From an uncultured SAR86 cluster bacterium (GTDB lineage Bacteria > Pseudomonadota > Gammaproteobacteria > Magnimaribacterales > D2472), in the NCBI GenBank assembly GCA_902612915.1, contig CACMFH010000010.1, forward strand, positions 1-37,604: a stretch of 37,604 nt of DNA, read 5' to 3'. The notes under the pieces are model-generated. The model saw only the letters and a list, made by a program, of their open reading frames with translations. It made no database searches and was not told the origin of the DNA. The position numbers and the translations under genes were made by a program. This document shows positions 1 through 9,175 of the stretch, piece after piece (the stretch's first letter is position 1; every line of letters begins with the position of its first letter).

Positions 1-257
1 TACCTATTTGGATGAAAATAATGTATTAGTTCGATAAACGCTCCAAATAAAAAAATATAAATAGCTAAGGTCAAATTAGAAATTTTGAATTTACATGTAA
101 AGCCAACAAAGCAAAGGTATGCATAAATTGATAAATGAACCAATTTATCAGACAACATAGACAAAGAATTAAATCTTGGAATGTCATTAGCGTTTACGGT
201 ACTAAATATAAATACAATAAGAAGTGAAAAATAAAATATTAGCCTGCTATATTTCAT
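1..257 (-). CDS. VanZ-like small membrane protein, 3' end cut by window edge
   Basis: A reading frame starts at the ATG at 255-257 and stays open for 85 codons to the window edge, so its C-terminus is missing. Residues 4-21 form a hydrophobic segment like a signal anchor. Next comes the stretch DKLVHLSIYAYLCF, then a membrane helix ending GAFIELIHYFHPNR. The DK-x-x-H block followed by an E-x-x-x-x-F-x-P-x-R block is the signature of VanZ-like proteins. Their molecular function is poorly known; the founding member affects teicoplanin resistance, but most chromosomal homologues have no demonstrated role in resistance. It lies 7 bases after the ampG stop on the same strand, so it is probably the last or a late gene of the ampD-ampG operon. 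No clear Shine-Dalgarno sequence is visible. The family call is by motif only. Confidence 0.7.
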   Translation of the reverse strand, partial: MKYSRLIFYFSLLIVFIFSTVNANDIPRFNSLSMLSDKLVHLSIYAYLCFVGFTCKFKISNLTLAIYIFLFGAFIELIHYFHPNR

Positions 258-264
258 TATCTAG

Positions 265-1521
265 TTATTTAATTAAATTAAAAAAACTTCTATTTTGATA
301 GATCATAAGTATTGCTGGCAAAGCTAAGATCGATGTAAATATATAAAAAGACATCCATCCATAGGAGAATCCATATAAGCTTTGAAAATTTTCAACAATT
401 AATCCAGAAAATCCTGCAAATAATTTTCCTAAGAATGCCATTAATGAGGTCAATAATGCATACTGAAATCCTGTATACTTTTGAGAAACTAAACTTGTTA
501 AGAAAGTAATGTTTACAGTTCCTACAATTCCTGCTGCAATACTATCTGAAGCTACAATTGAAGCCAACAGGGTCAGATTTTTTTCACTTAAAGCTGCATA
601 AGAAAAAAATAAGTTTGTAAACATGACTAAAACACCACCAATAATTAATGACTTATATAAACCAATTCTTTTTATTAATATGCCGCCTAGAAAGACTCCA
701 AAAATTGTTGCAATTAATGCGACTACTTTCACAATATAACCTATTTCCTCAAGCGTATAGCCCATATCAATGTAAAAAGGATTTGCCATTGGGCCCATTA
801 CAATATCAGTTAATCTGTATGTGGCTACAATTAAGAGAAGAATTGAAGCCATCTTTATTCCAAATCTAGTAAAGAAATCCTTTAATGGTTCAATTATTGA
901 ATTGATATGATTTAACTTCTGAAGATCATGATTTTGTGATTCACTTGAAATAAGCATTGATAAGACTATGTTCACAATAAATATTAAAGCCATTAATTGA
1001 TAAGCAAATGACCAAGAGAAATTAGCTGCTATTATTAATGCTAAAGAAGACCCTACTAAAATTGCAATTCTGTATCCGAACTGATAACCAGCTGCTAAAT
1101 TTCCTTGATCTTCTAGCTTAGCACTTTCAATTCTATAAGCATCTATTGCAATATCTTGTATCGAACCAGCCAAGGCAATAATTAGAGCAATAAATGCAAA
1201 AAAAGAAAGATTTGTTATTGGATTTATAGTTGAGAGTATATATAAAGAAATGATTATTATGATTTGCATCAAAACAATCCAACTTCTTCGTGAACCAAAA
1301 ATATTAAAAAAAGGTATAGAAAATCTATCTATAAACGGTGCCCAAAGAAATTTAATTGAATACGCTAAGCTAATCCAGCTTATAAAACCAATAAGGCTCA
1401 AATCTATGCCTACATCCCTTAACCATGCAGTAAGTGTTATTAGAATTAATACATAAGGCAAACCGGAGGCAAATCCAAAGCCCGTGAATGAGATTATTTT
1501 TAAATAGTCATTCTTAATCAT
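265..1521 (-). CDS. ampG: AmpG-type muropeptide permease (MFS)
   Basis: This is an inner-membrane transporter of the major facilitator superfamily; AmpG imports anhydro-muropeptides released from peptidoglycan for recycling. The protein is hydrophobic with about 12 predicted helices. AmpG hallmarks are visible: GFASGLPYVL near the N-terminus, then FLWAPFIDRF, and QDIAIDAYRIE in the fourth or fifth helix. I place the start at the ATG at 1519-1521 (418 aa), which overlaps the ampD stop as ATGA. A frame eight codons longer, from 1545, would run 28 bases into ampD and adds a non-conserved N-terminus. The neighbour ampD encodes the cytoplasmic amidase acting on the imported muropeptides, which supports the assignment. 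The exact substrate cannot be read from sequence. Confidence 0.85.
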   Translation of the reverse strand: MIKNDYLKIISFTGFGFASGLPYVLILITLTAWLRDVGIDLSLIGFISWISLAYSIKFLWAPFIDRFSIPFFNIFGSRRSWIVLMQIIIIISLYILSTINPITNLSFFAFIALIIALAGSIQDIAIDAYRIESAKLEDQGNLAAGYQFGYRIAILVGSSLALIIAANFSWSFAYQLMALIFIVNIVLSMLISSESQNHDLQKLNHINSIIEPLKDFFTRFGIKMASILLLIVATYRLTDIVMGPMANPFYIDMGYTLEEIGYIVKVVALIATIFGVFLGGILIKRIGLYKSLIIGGVLVMFTNLFFSYAALSEKNLTLLASIVASDSIAAGIVGTVNITFLTSLVSQKYTGFQYALLTSLMAFLGKLFAGFSGLIVENFQSLYGFSYGWMSFYIFTSILALPAILMIYQNRSFFNLIK

Positions 1522-2057
1522 AGAGCATCTAAATATCTTCGCCATTCAAATTTATTACCAGGATCTGTTTTCCTTCCAGGTGAAATATCAGAATGGCCAA
1601 CGATACTTTTCTTATTTGTTTCTGGATAATTTTTAATAATCAATCTTGAAATTTTAATCAATGATTCGTATTGTTCGTTTGAATAAACATCACAGTCTGT
1701 TCCTTCCAGCTCAATTCCAATTGAATAGTTATTACAATCTTTAATGCCTTTAAAGGATGATTCGCCAGCATGCCATGCTCGCATGTTTAAAGGTACAAAT
1801 TGAATAGTTTCACCAGTTCTCTTTATATAAAGGTGAGATGATACTCTCATATCTTGAATCTCTTGAAAATAATCATGATCAGATATGATGAGTTTGTTCA
1901 TAAAAAAATCTTCTACATAGTTTTTTCCGTAAACATTTGGAGGAAGGCTAATTGAGTGAATTACTATTAAGCTTATTTTTGTGTTTTCAGGTCTTTCATT
2001 AAAATTTGGAGAATTGACGAATTTTATATTTTTAATAATATGATTTTCAATTTCCAT
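1518..2057 (-). CDS. ampD: 1,6-anhydro-N-acetylmuramyl-L-alanine amidase AmpD
   Basis: This cytoplasmic zinc amidase cleaves the stem peptide from anhydro-muropeptides in peptidoglycan recycling. At 179 aa it is close to E. coli AmpD. Zinc ligands fall at His34 (IVIHSISLPP), His155 (GHSDISPGRKTDPG) and Asp165; catalytic Glu116 (SIGIELEGTD) and Lys163 are present. RAWHAGESSFKG near residue 93 is another strong AmpD signature. There is no signal peptide, as expected for the cytoplasmic enzyme rather than periplasmic AmiD. It directly follows ispH with no gap and overlaps ampG by four bases (ATGA), so the three are probably cotranscribed. No ampR- or ampC-like gene is in view, so a link to beta-lactamase control cannot be claimed. 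Confidence 0.95.
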   Translation of the reverse strand: MEIENHIIKNIKFVNSPNFNERPENTKISLIVIHSISLPPNVYGKNYVEDFFMNKLIISDHDYFQEIQDMRVSSHLYIKRTGETIQFVPLNMRAWHAGESSFKGIKDCNNYSIGIELEGTDCDVYSNEQYESLIKISRLIIKNYPETNKKSIVGHSDISPGRKTDPGNKFEWRRYLDAL

Positions 2058-2996
2058 TTATCTTAATCCAGGAGGCATTTTAAAATAAACATTCTCAGTA
2101 TCTTCACCATCCTCAATAAGCTTTGCTCCAAAATATTCTTCAAGAGATTTTGCGATTTCCATAACTCTTGATTCTGGAGCAGATGCTCCAGCTGTAATAG
2201 CAATATTTTTACATTTTTTAATATCCTCAAGATTTAAGTCTGAAAATTCATCTATTAAAGTTGATTTGCAACCACATTTTTCAGCAAGCTCTTTAAGTCT
2301 ATTTGAGTTTGAGCTATTTTTTGATCCAACTACAATAATATAATCTGATTCAAGAGCTAACTGTTTTACAGCATCCTGCCTGTTTTGTGTTGCATAACAA
2401 ATATCGTCTTTTTTTGGAACTTCAATATTTGGAAATCTTTTTCTTAGTATGTCTATTATCGCAATTGTCTCATCAACACTTAGTGTTGTCTGAGTGACAA
2501 GAGCAAGACTTTCACTATTGTTTACATTAATGTTTAGTGCATCATTCTCATCTTGAACTAAATATATTGAACTATTTTGCGAATTTATATGACGGCCCAT
2601 CGTACCCTCAACTTCGGGATGACCTTCATGACCAATTAAAATAATATCTCTATTTGCTTTAGCGTGTTTTCTTACTTCCATGTGAACTTTGGTAACTAAA
2701 GGACATGTGGCATCAAAAAAATTAAGATTTCTTGCCTTAGTAGTCTCCTCTACTTCGCTGGATACTCCATGGGCACTAAAAATTACTAATGAATCATCAG
2801 GAATCTCATCAATTTCCTCAACAAATACTGCACCCCTATTTCTTAAGTCATCCACAACTACTTTATTATGAACAACCTCATGTTTTACATACACAGGAGC
2901 TCCATATATATCAAGAGCTTTATTAACAATGTCTATAGCTCTATCAACACCAGCACAAAAGCCTCTTGGGTTGGCTAATTTTATTTCTTTAGTCAT
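2058..2996 (-). CDS. ispH: 4-hydroxy-3-methylbut-2-enyl diphosphate reductase
   Basis: IspH (LytB) performs the last step of the MEP pathway, reducing HMBPP to IPP and DMAPP with a [4Fe-4S] cluster. The 312-aa protein carries the three cluster cysteines at Cys14 (PRGFCAGVDRA), Cys98 (DATCPLVTKVH) and Cys200 (DDICYATQNRQ). Catalytic Glu128 lies in GHEGHPEVEGT, and the C-terminal NSSNSNRL block binds diphosphate. The start overlaps the lspA stop as ATGA. The lspA-ispH pairing is common in gammaproteobacteria, usually with fkpB between them; fkpB is absent here. IspG, the preceding enzyme, is encoded further along in this window, next to the ISC genes that make its cluster. Confidence 0.97.
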   Translation of the reverse strand: MTKEIKLANPRGFCAGVDRAIDIVNKALDIYGAPVYVKHEVVHNKVVVDDLRNRGAVFVEEIDEIPDDSLVIFSAHGVSSEVEETTKARNLNFFDATCPLVTKVHMEVRKHAKANRDIILIGHEGHPEVEGTMGRHINSQNSSIYLVQDENDALNINVNNSESLALVTQTTLSVDETIAIIDILRKRFPNIEVPKKDDICYATQNRQDAVKQLALESDYIIVVGSKNSSNSNRLKELAEKCGCKSTLIDEFSDLNLEDIKKCKNIAITAGASAPESRVMEIAKSLEEYFGAKLIEDGEDTENVYFKMPPGLR

Positions 2997-3478
2997 TTCA
3001 AATAATCTTTAAATTCAAAGTAAATAATTAATATCGCGCCTATCGTTATAAATGCATCAGCTAAATTAAATACAAAAAGTGAGTAATTATATATTTTCAA
3101 ATGAAGAAAGTCTGTTACGCTCCCATCATTAATTCTATCAAGGACATTTCCAATCGCGCCTCCAGTTAAAAATGATAAAGCAATTTTATTTCTGTCTTTG
3201 GTTTCGTTGATGATCATCCACAAAAGATAAAGAGTAATCAATATAATTAACATTAATAATAAATTTGAAGCCAATTCACCCTTATTATCAAAAATTCCAA
3301 AAGCAATTCCTGAATTGTAAATTAGTAGAAGTTCAATGAAAGGAAAAAAAGTTTTTATTGATTCTCCAAATAACAAATTACTATTTGCAAAAGCTTTTGA
3401 GAATATATCTATTAATACTAGGAAAAAAATAATTAATATAAATCTATAGTTATACAGATTTTCTTTGCTCGCCATCAT
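2993..3478 (-). CDS. lspA: Lipoprotein signal peptidase (signal peptidase II)
   Basis: LspA is an inner-membrane aspartyl protease that removes signal peptides from diacylated prolipoproteins such as BamB and BamC, both encoded in this window. The 161-aa sequence has four hydrophobic segments (about 12-29, 71-90, 98-114 and 136-155). The catalytic aspartates are Asp123, after GNVLDRINDGSVTDF, and Asp141 in FNLADAFITIG. The family motif NSGIAFGIF is also present. Two adjacent ATGs (3476-3478 and 3473-3475) lie inside the end of ileS, giving a 26-29 base overlap; which is used is unclear. The order ileS-lspA-ispH is the usual gammaproteobacterial one. Confidence 0.95.
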   Translation of the reverse strand: MMASKENLYNYRFILIIFFLVLIDIFSKAFANSNLLFGESIKTFFPFIELLLIYNSGIAFGIFDNKGELASNLLLMLIILITLYLLWMIINETKDRNKIALSFLTGGAIGNVLDRINDGSVTDFLHLKIYNYSLFVFNLADAFITIGAILIIYFEFKDYLK

Positions 3479-6221
3479 TTTCTATATTATCAATGCATCT
3501 ATTACATAACTCGGGATGTTCTTTGTTAGATCCTACTGACGAACATCTATGCCAACATCTGACGCATTTCGTATTATTTGAAGGATTGACTTTAATTTTA
3601 AAGCTTTTTCCCTTGCTTAGGTTTGCCTCTGAGGAGATTAATAAAAAGTGAAGTTCATCTCCAAGTTTATTAAGAACACTAATGTCATCTGTATTAGCTT
3701 GAATATCTACAATTGAATCGAGTGATCCTTTAATTTTATTTTCATTCCTCATTTCCTCTATTGTTTGATTTACAGCATCTTTAATCTCAAAAATTCTTTT
3801 CCATTCAGATTGATTTATATTAGATTTAGAATCCTCCTCAAAATTATCAAAATTAGAGAGAAAAACAGAGTCTTCCTGACTATTTAATCTGTTACTTGTT
3901 TGCCAAATTTCTTCTGCAGTATAGGAAAGTATTGGAGAAATGAGCCTTACTAGAATATTCAAAATACAGTCAAGGCTTGTTTGACAAGATCTTCTTGCTG
4001 AAGAATCATTTTTGCATGTATAAAGCCTATCTTTGACAATATCTAGGTATACTCCTCCTAATTCGTTAACACAAAAATTATGTATTTTTTGAATTGCTTT
4101 ATGGTAAGAAAAAGATTCATATAAGCTTATGACTTCTTTTTGAAGAGTTTTTATCTCATTTATAATCCATTTATCAAGTTCAACTTGATCTTCAAACGAA
4201 ACTTTATCTTTATCACTAAAATCACTTAAATTACCTAAAATAAATCTGAAAGTATTCCTTATTCGTCTGTATTGATCTGAAGTTCTCTTCAATATTTCGT
4301 CAGATGCCACCATTTCGCTTCTAAAATCTGTTGAAGCTACCCAAAGTCTTAAGATATCTGCTCCTAGGCTATCCCAGACTTTCTGTGGAGAGACAACATT
4401 TCCAAGTGATTTTGATTGTTTTCTTCCTTGCTCATCTACAACAAATCCATGAGTGAGAACCGTTTTATATGGCACGGATTTATTCATTGCTATACTTGTT
4501 AATAATGATGATTGGAACCATCCCCTATGTTGATCTGAGCCCTCTAAGTAAAGATCAGCAACAACATTAGCGCCAAATCTTTTTTCAGAAACTGCAAAGT
4601 GGGTTACCCCAGAATCAAACCAAACATCAAGTGAATCAGAGGTTTTTATGTAATCTTCATGATCATCGATATAATCTCTCAAATCTAAGTTATCCCAAGC
4701 AGAAATACCATCTTTTTCAATAATTTGTGCGAATTTTTCAAATAGATCCTTTTGATCAGGATGTATTTCACCAGTATCTTTATGAACCACTAAAGTTATA
4801 GGAACACCCCAATTTCTCTGTCTTGAAATACACCAATCAGGTCTATCAGTAAGCATAGATTCAATTCTTTGAAGGCCCCAAGAGGGTTCCCAATTTACAC
4901 TTTTAATGAACTCGAGGGCGTCTTTGTTTAGATTGTTTTTATCCATAGAAATAAACCACTGTGGAGTAGATGTAAAAATTAAAGGCGTTTTTCTTCTCCA
5001 ACAGTGAGGATAAGAATGATGATAGTCTTCAATATTAATTAGAGCTTTATGTTCTTGTAATTTTTCAACAATAAGCGGATCTGCTTTCATAGCTGGTAGT
5101 CCTGCAATAAAGTCCAGCTCATCTTTGAAGAAACCCTTATTATTAAGTGAATGGATGGTTTCAATATTATTTTTCTTACATATTAAATAATCATCCATGC
5201 CATGAGCAGGAGCGGTATGAACACAACCTGTTCCTGTTTCAGTTGTGACATGATCTGCATGAAGAAGAACTGATTTTCTTTTTAAAAAAGGATGAATAAG
5301 GTCAATATCAATTAATTTATTTCCTTTTATTGTCGATATAACATCAAATTTTTGCTTCCATCTTTTAGAGCATTGATCAATCATCTCAGACGCGATTACA
5401 TAAAATTTATTTTGCATGCTAATGAGTGAGTATTCGAATTCAGGATTAATGCAAACAGCAACATTTGAAGGAATAGTCCATGGCGTTGTTGTCCATATAA
5501 TAAAGAATATTTCATCTAAATCCTCAAAACTAAACAAATCTTTTACTTTCTTTAAAGATGAATCATCAACTTTGAATGAAACATCAATTGCTTTTGATAT
5601 TTTATCGATATACTCAACTTCTGCCTCTGCTAATGATGACCGACTTTCTTGGCACCAATGAACGGGCTTTTCACCTTTTTCAAGATGACCTTCACTAAAA
5701 ATAATACCTAAAGACCTAACAATGTCTGCTTCAAATTTTGGATCTAATGATTTATATGAATTTTTCCAATCCCCAAGAACGCCAAGTCTTTTAAAATCAT
5801 TTAACTGATTATTGATTTGGCTCTCAGCATATTCTTTACAGGCTTTTTGAAAACTTTCTTTATTTTTCACGAGTTCGCTATTTTTTCCATGTTTCTTTTC
5901 AACATTAAGTTCAATTGGAAGTCCGTGACAGTCCCAACCCGGCACATATGGAGCATTAAATCCTTGGAGGGTTTTAAATTTAATAGTGATATCCTTAAGG
6001 ATTTTATTGACTGAGTGTCCTAAATGGATGTCTCCGTTTGCATAAGGGGGTCCATCATGTAAGAGAAATAGTTCTTTATTCTCATACTTCTTTCTGATCT
6101 TTGCATATAAGTCTTGTTTGGACCATAAATCCAATATCTCTGGTTCTTTTCTGGGCAATCCAGCTTTCATTGAAAAATCAGTATCTGGAAGATTTAACGT
6201 ATCTCTGTAGTTAACTGTCAT
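3450..6221 (-). CDS. ileS: Isoleucyl-tRNA synthetase with variant KQSKS motif
   Basis: This cytoplasmic class I synthetase charges tRNA-Ile. The length (923 aa) fits bacterial IleRS. The HIGH-type motif is HLGH at residues 66-69 (GDIHLGHSVNKILKD). The editing domain occupies the middle, with GTGCVHTAPAHG visible. The second signature, normally KMSKS, reads KQSKS at 601-605 within GRKQSKSLGN, with a clear CAA codon for Gln602. The C-terminal zinc knuckle is intact, with Cys886, Cys889, Cys906 and Cys909. The start overlaps the ribF stop by 11 bases. The gene sits in the conserved ribF-ileS-lspA-ispH block. The rest of the protein is normal, so the motif change is probably tolerated rather than a sign of decay. 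Confidence 0.97.
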   Translation of the reverse strand: MTVNYRDTLNLPDTDFSMKAGLPRKEPEILDLWSKQDLYAKIRKKYENKELFLLHDGPPYANGDIHLGHSVNKILKDITIKFKTLQGFNAPYVPGWDCHGLPIELNVEKKHGKNSELVKNKESFQKACKEYAESQINNQLNDFKRLGVLGDWKNSYKSLDPKFEADIVRSLGIIFSEGHLEKGEKPVHWCQESRSSLAEAEVEYIDKISKAIDVSFKVDDSSLKKVKDLFSFEDLDEIFFIIWTTTPWTIPSNVAVCINPEFEYSLISMQNKFYVIASEMIDQCSKRWKQKFDVISTIKGNKLIDIDLIHPFLKRKSVLLHADHVTTETGTGCVHTAPAHGMDDYLICKKNNIETIHSLNNKGFFKDELDFIAGLPAMKADPLIVEKLQEHKALINIEDYHHSYPHCWRRKTPLIFTSTPQWFISMDKNNLNKDALEFIKSVNWEPSWGLQRIESMLTDRPDWCISRQRNWGVPITLVVHKDTGEIHPDQKDLFEKFAQIIEKDGISAWDNLDLRDYIDDHEDYIKTSDSLDVWFDSGVTHFAVSEKRFGANVVADLYLEGSDQHRGWFQSSLLTSIAMNKSVPYKTVLTHGFVVDEQGRKQSKSLGNVVSPQKVWDSLGADILRLWVASTDFRSEMVASDEILKRTSDQYRRIRNTFRFILGNLSDFSDKDKVSFEDQVELDKWIINEIKTLQKEVISLYESFSYHKAIQKIHNFCVNELGGVYLDIVKDRLYTCKNDSSARRSCQTSLDCILNILVRLISPILSYTAEEIWQTSNRLNSQEDSVFLSNFDNFEEDSKSNINQSEWKRIFEIKDAVNQTIEEMRNENKIKGSLDSIVDIQANTDDISVLNKLGDELHFLLISSEANLSKGKSFKIKVNPSNNTKCVRCWHRCSSVGSNKEHPELCNRCIDNIENDGEQRKSV

Positions 6222-7173
6222 TGGAATTTCGTAAAATATTTTTTGCTATTGATATGTCCTCTTGGATTTGTGATTTTAGCATGTCTAAATTATCAAATTT
6301 CTTTTCATCTCTTATTTTTTCTACAAATTTGACACGTATTCTCTGAGAATAAATGTTCTCATTAAATTCAAATAAGTGAACTTCTAATACTGGTTTTTCA
6401 CCGCCAACAGTTGGTCTAACACCCATATTAGCTATCCCATTTAAACTCAGATCATTTAATTTACATTTAACTGCATAAACTCCCTTAATTGGCAATCTTT
6501 GATTAGGTAGCCATATATTTGCCGTTGGAATATTAATCGTTCTTCCTAAATGTTGCCCATGAACAATTTTTCCTGAAAATGTATATGGTCTTCCAAGTAA
6601 TTTTTCAGCATTATTAAAATTGTTATTTAAGAGTTCCTCTCTTATTCTTGTGCTGCTTACTCTTTGACCATCTAAGGTTATTGTTTCTGTGTTTTCTACC
6701 AAAATTCCTTTTTTCTGTCCCCAATTTTTTAATAAATCAGTATCCCCTTTTCTGCCAGCTCCAAATCGGAAATCATCTCCTACAGTAAAACTTACTAAAT
6801 TTATTGAATCTAAAATTTGAGAAATGAAGTCATCAGGTGACATTGTTCTAAGTTTGCTATTAAATTTTAAAAAACAAGCAAAATCTATTTTACTTTTTTT
6901 TAGAAGTTGAAATTTTTCTCTCCATGGACATATTCTTGGAGGTGGAATTTGATTCTTATCTCTTACTTTAGAGAAATACTCTGCAGCATGGGGCTCAGTA
7001 AAAAAAACTATTGTTTTTGCATTATATTTTTGTGCATTATTTTTTATTTTTTCTAAAATTGCCTGATGTCCTAAGTGCAATCCATCAAAATTCCCAATTG
7101 TTCCTGATAAAAGAACGTTGGGATGTCTTGATTTAAATAACTTTAAGTTGTGTTGACCTCTTATTAAATACAT
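6211..7173 (-). CDS. ribF: Bifunctional riboflavin kinase / FMN adenylyltransferase
   Basis: RibF turns riboflavin into FMN and then FAD. The N-terminal nucleotidyltransferase domain shows TIGNFDGLHLGHQ with its HxGH motif and, later, SSTRIREELL. The C-terminal riboflavin kinase domain shows GRTINIPTANIWLP and KGVYAVKC. I choose the ATG at 7171-7173 (320 aa), one base after the murJ stop, because the protein then starts MYLIRGQHNL as RibF proteins typically do. The frame can be extended three codons to a TTG at 7180-7182 inside murJ. FAD made here is needed by SdhA and Lpd, also encoded in this window. Translation is probably coupled to murJ upstream and ileS downstream. Confidence 0.95.
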   Translation of the reverse strand: MYLIRGQHNLKLFKSRHPNVLLSGTIGNFDGLHLGHQAILEKIKNNAQKYNAKTIVFFTEPHAAEYFSKVRDKNQIPPPRICPWREKFQLLKKSKIDFACFLKFNSKLRTMSPDDFISQILDSINLVSFTVGDDFRFGAGRKGDTDLLKNWGQKKGILVENTETITLDGQRVSSTRIREELLNNNFNNAEKLLGRPYTFSGKIVHGQHLGRTINIPTANIWLPNQRLPIKGVYAVKCKLNDLSLNGIANMGVRPTVGGEKPVLEVHLFEFNENIYSQRIRVKFVEKIRDEKKFDNLDMLKSQIQEDISIAKNILRNSNDS

Positions 7174-7174
7174 T

Positions 7175-8743
7175 TTAATCAAATAAAAATCTGAGTGGCT
7201 TATTTAACATTAATCTTGAAATTGAAAAATAAATAACTACAGAAGCAAAGACTTCAATTGATAAATAAAATATCCTTTCAACTTGGGTTAATTTCATAAA
7301 ATTAATCTCTGAAGTATAAAAATATAAAAAAATTATTAAAAATAAGCTCGAAATAAATAAGTTAAAACTAAATTTATTTATAATACTCTTTGATTTAATA
7401 AACCCATCTCTATACAAAACAATTTCTAGAGTTAATACGCTAATTATAGCTGCTAAAGAACTGCCAATTGCAATGCCTACGTGTCCATAATCTAAAACAA
7501 ATGCTAAATAATAATTAAATATCACATTCAAAAATAACGATGCTAGAGCAACGTACATTGGTGTTTTGGTATCCTTTCTTGCAAAAAATGCTGGAGTTAA
7601 AACTTTCATAAGCATAAAAAAGGGCAATCCAAATGAAAATGCCATCAGGCTATAAGATGAATTAATAACATCTATTGATGAAAAAGCGCCTCTATAAAAA
7701 ATAGTGCTTATCAAGTCTTCTGCACAGAAAAACAAACCTATTAAAGATGGTAATCCAATATATAAAACAAATTTTTGGCCCTTTTGTATTCCTGCAATAA
7801 ATTTATCCTTTTCATCATTAAGATCAAATTTTGATAGCGTTGGCAGTAACACTGTGCCAATTGCAATCGCAAAAATTCCCATTGGAAACTGAATTAATCT
7901 GTCAGAAACATATAGCCAAGTTGGACTTCCTGTTTCTAGTAAAGATGCAAAAATTGTATCTATAAGTAAATTAATTTGGATGATTCCGCCAGCTAAAACT
8001 GCGGGAACAATTAATCTAAAAAACTTCTTTATGCCTTGATTATTAAAATTAAGTCTTGGAATTGGTAATCTGTTTATTCTCCATAAAGGTAAAATTTGAA
8101 TCAGAAGCTGAACTATACCTGCTAACAACACTCCCCACGCAAGAACATAAATAGGCATTTCGTACTTTGGCGCAATTGCAACTGCAGCAATTATCAGGGA
8201 TAAATTAAAAAAAACAGGTGTGTAAGCTGGAATTGAGAATCTCTTATGAGTATTTTGAATCCCGCCTGCAAAGGCTACCAGTGAAATTAAAGCTAGATAT
8301 GGAAACATTATTCTCAAAACATTAATTGCCAAATCTTTTTTTACAGGATCAAAATAAAAACCAGGAGCAAAAATAAAAATAAATATTGGTGCAAAAATTA
8401 ATACAATTAAAGTAAAAATAAATAATGTAGTTATGAGAATTCCAGCAAGGGAATTTAAAAACTCAAACGTACTGTCTGAATTATTTTCTTTTTCATAATC
8501 ACTGTATATTGGTATAAATGCTTGACTGAAAGCTCCTTCGGCAAAAAACCTTCTAAACAAGTTTGGAATCTTTAGGCAGATTACAAAAATATCATGAAAT
8601 ATTGATGCGCCCAGAAGGTTTGTTGTTGAAATATCTCTAATCAAACCAAATATTCTTGAAAGGCCTGTTCCAGAAATGACTTTTCTTAAATTAGTGAATA
8701 ATCCGCCAGAAGATTCTTTATTTATATTATTGATTTTGTTCAA
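7175..8743 (-). CDS. murJ: Lipid II flippase MurJ
   Basis: MurJ is the inner-membrane MOP-superfamily flippase that moves lipid II across the membrane for peptidoglycan synthesis. The 522-aa protein has roughly 14 hydrophobic segments. Family signatures include [15 protein letters not shown] near the N-terminus, [18 protein letters not shown] around residue 65, and [13 protein letters not shown] in the second half. No ATG lies near the conserved N-terminus: the frame opens after a TAG at 8747-8749 and the first plausible start is a TTG at 8741-8743, 17 bases inside msrB. I therefore infer a TTG start with coupling to msrB; no good Shine-Dalgarno sequence is visible. The murJ-ribF-ileS order matches Pseudomonas. 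Confidence 0.93.
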   Translation of the reverse strand: MNKINNINKESSGGLFTNLRKVISGTGLSRIFGLIRDISTTNLLGASIFHDIFVICLKIPNLFRRFFAEGAFSQAFIPIYSDYEKENNSDSTFEFLNSLAGILITTLFIFTLIVLIFAPIFIFIFAPGFYFDPVKKDLAINVLRIMFPYLALISLVAFAGGIQNTHKRFSIPAYTPVFFNLSLIIAAVAIAPKYEMPIYVLAWGVLLAGIVQLLIQILPLWRINRLPIPRLNFNNQGIKKFFRLIVPAVLAGGIIQINLLIDTIFASLLETGSPTWLYVSDRLIQFPMGIFAIAIGTVLLPTLSKFDLNDEKDKFIAGIQKGQKFVLYIGLPSLIGLFFCAEDLISTIFYRGAFSSIDVINSSYSLMAFSFGLPFFMLMKVLTPAFFARKDTKTPMYVALASLFLNVIFNYYLAFVLDYGHVGIAIGSSLAAIISVLTLEIVLYRDGFIKSKSIINKFSFNLFISSLFLIIFLYFYTSEINFMKLTQVERIFYLSIEVFASVVIYFSISRLMLNKPLRFLFD

Positions 8744-9122
8744 AATCTAAAGATGCAGAATTTATACAATATCTCAAACCAGTTGGTTGAGGTCCATCAT
8801 TGAACACATGTCCGAGATGAGCGTCGCATTTAGAACACTTTACTTCAGTTCTAGTCATTCCAAATGAATTATCTTCAAACTCATTAATACAATCACTATC
8901 AACAGGAATAAAAAAGCTTGGCCAACCGCAGCCAGCATCAAATTTGGTATCTGATTCAAAGAGACTTTCTCCACAACAGATGCATTTATAGATGCCATCT
9001 TCATTAAAGTTCCAGTACTTGCCAGTGAATGGCCTTTCAGTTCCAGATTGTCTGGTTACCCTAAATGACTCATCGCTGAGGAGTTTTTTCCAGTCATCGT
9101 CTGTTTTAGTATGATTCGACAT
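8727..9122 (-). CDS. msrB: Peptide-methionine (R)-S-oxide reductase
   Basis: MsrB repairs methionine-R-sulfoxide in proteins using thioredoxin. The 131-aa sequence has the two structural zinc CxxC pairs (Cys47/Cys50 and Cys96/Cys99). The catalytic cysteine is Cys119 in [12 protein letters not shown], and Cys65 in AGCGWPSF is the probable resolving residue. LGHVFNDGP completes the family signature. There is no signal peptide, so it acts in the cytoplasm. It starts with ATG at 9120-9122, 53 bases after the upstream regulator-like gene, and its end overlaps the murJ start by 17 bases. Placing msrB ahead of murJ is not an arrangement I recognise as conserved. Confidence 0.96.
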   Translation of the reverse strand: MSNHTKTDDDWKKLLSDESFRVTRQSGTERPFTGKYWNFNEDGIYKCICCGESLFESDTKFDAGCGWPSFFIPVDSDCINEFEDNSFGMTRTEVKCSKCDAHLGHVFNDGPQPTGLRYCINSASLDFEQNQ

Positions 9123-9175
9123 ACCTAATTGTAATTAAAAAGAGTGTAATTAGATAGAAAATAGATTATCAGACT

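Noticed and set aside
257-265. Treating the 1-257 region as a non-coding spacer
   Set aside because: The minus strand has an uninterrupted frame from an ATG with VanZ-type motifs, so it is coding.
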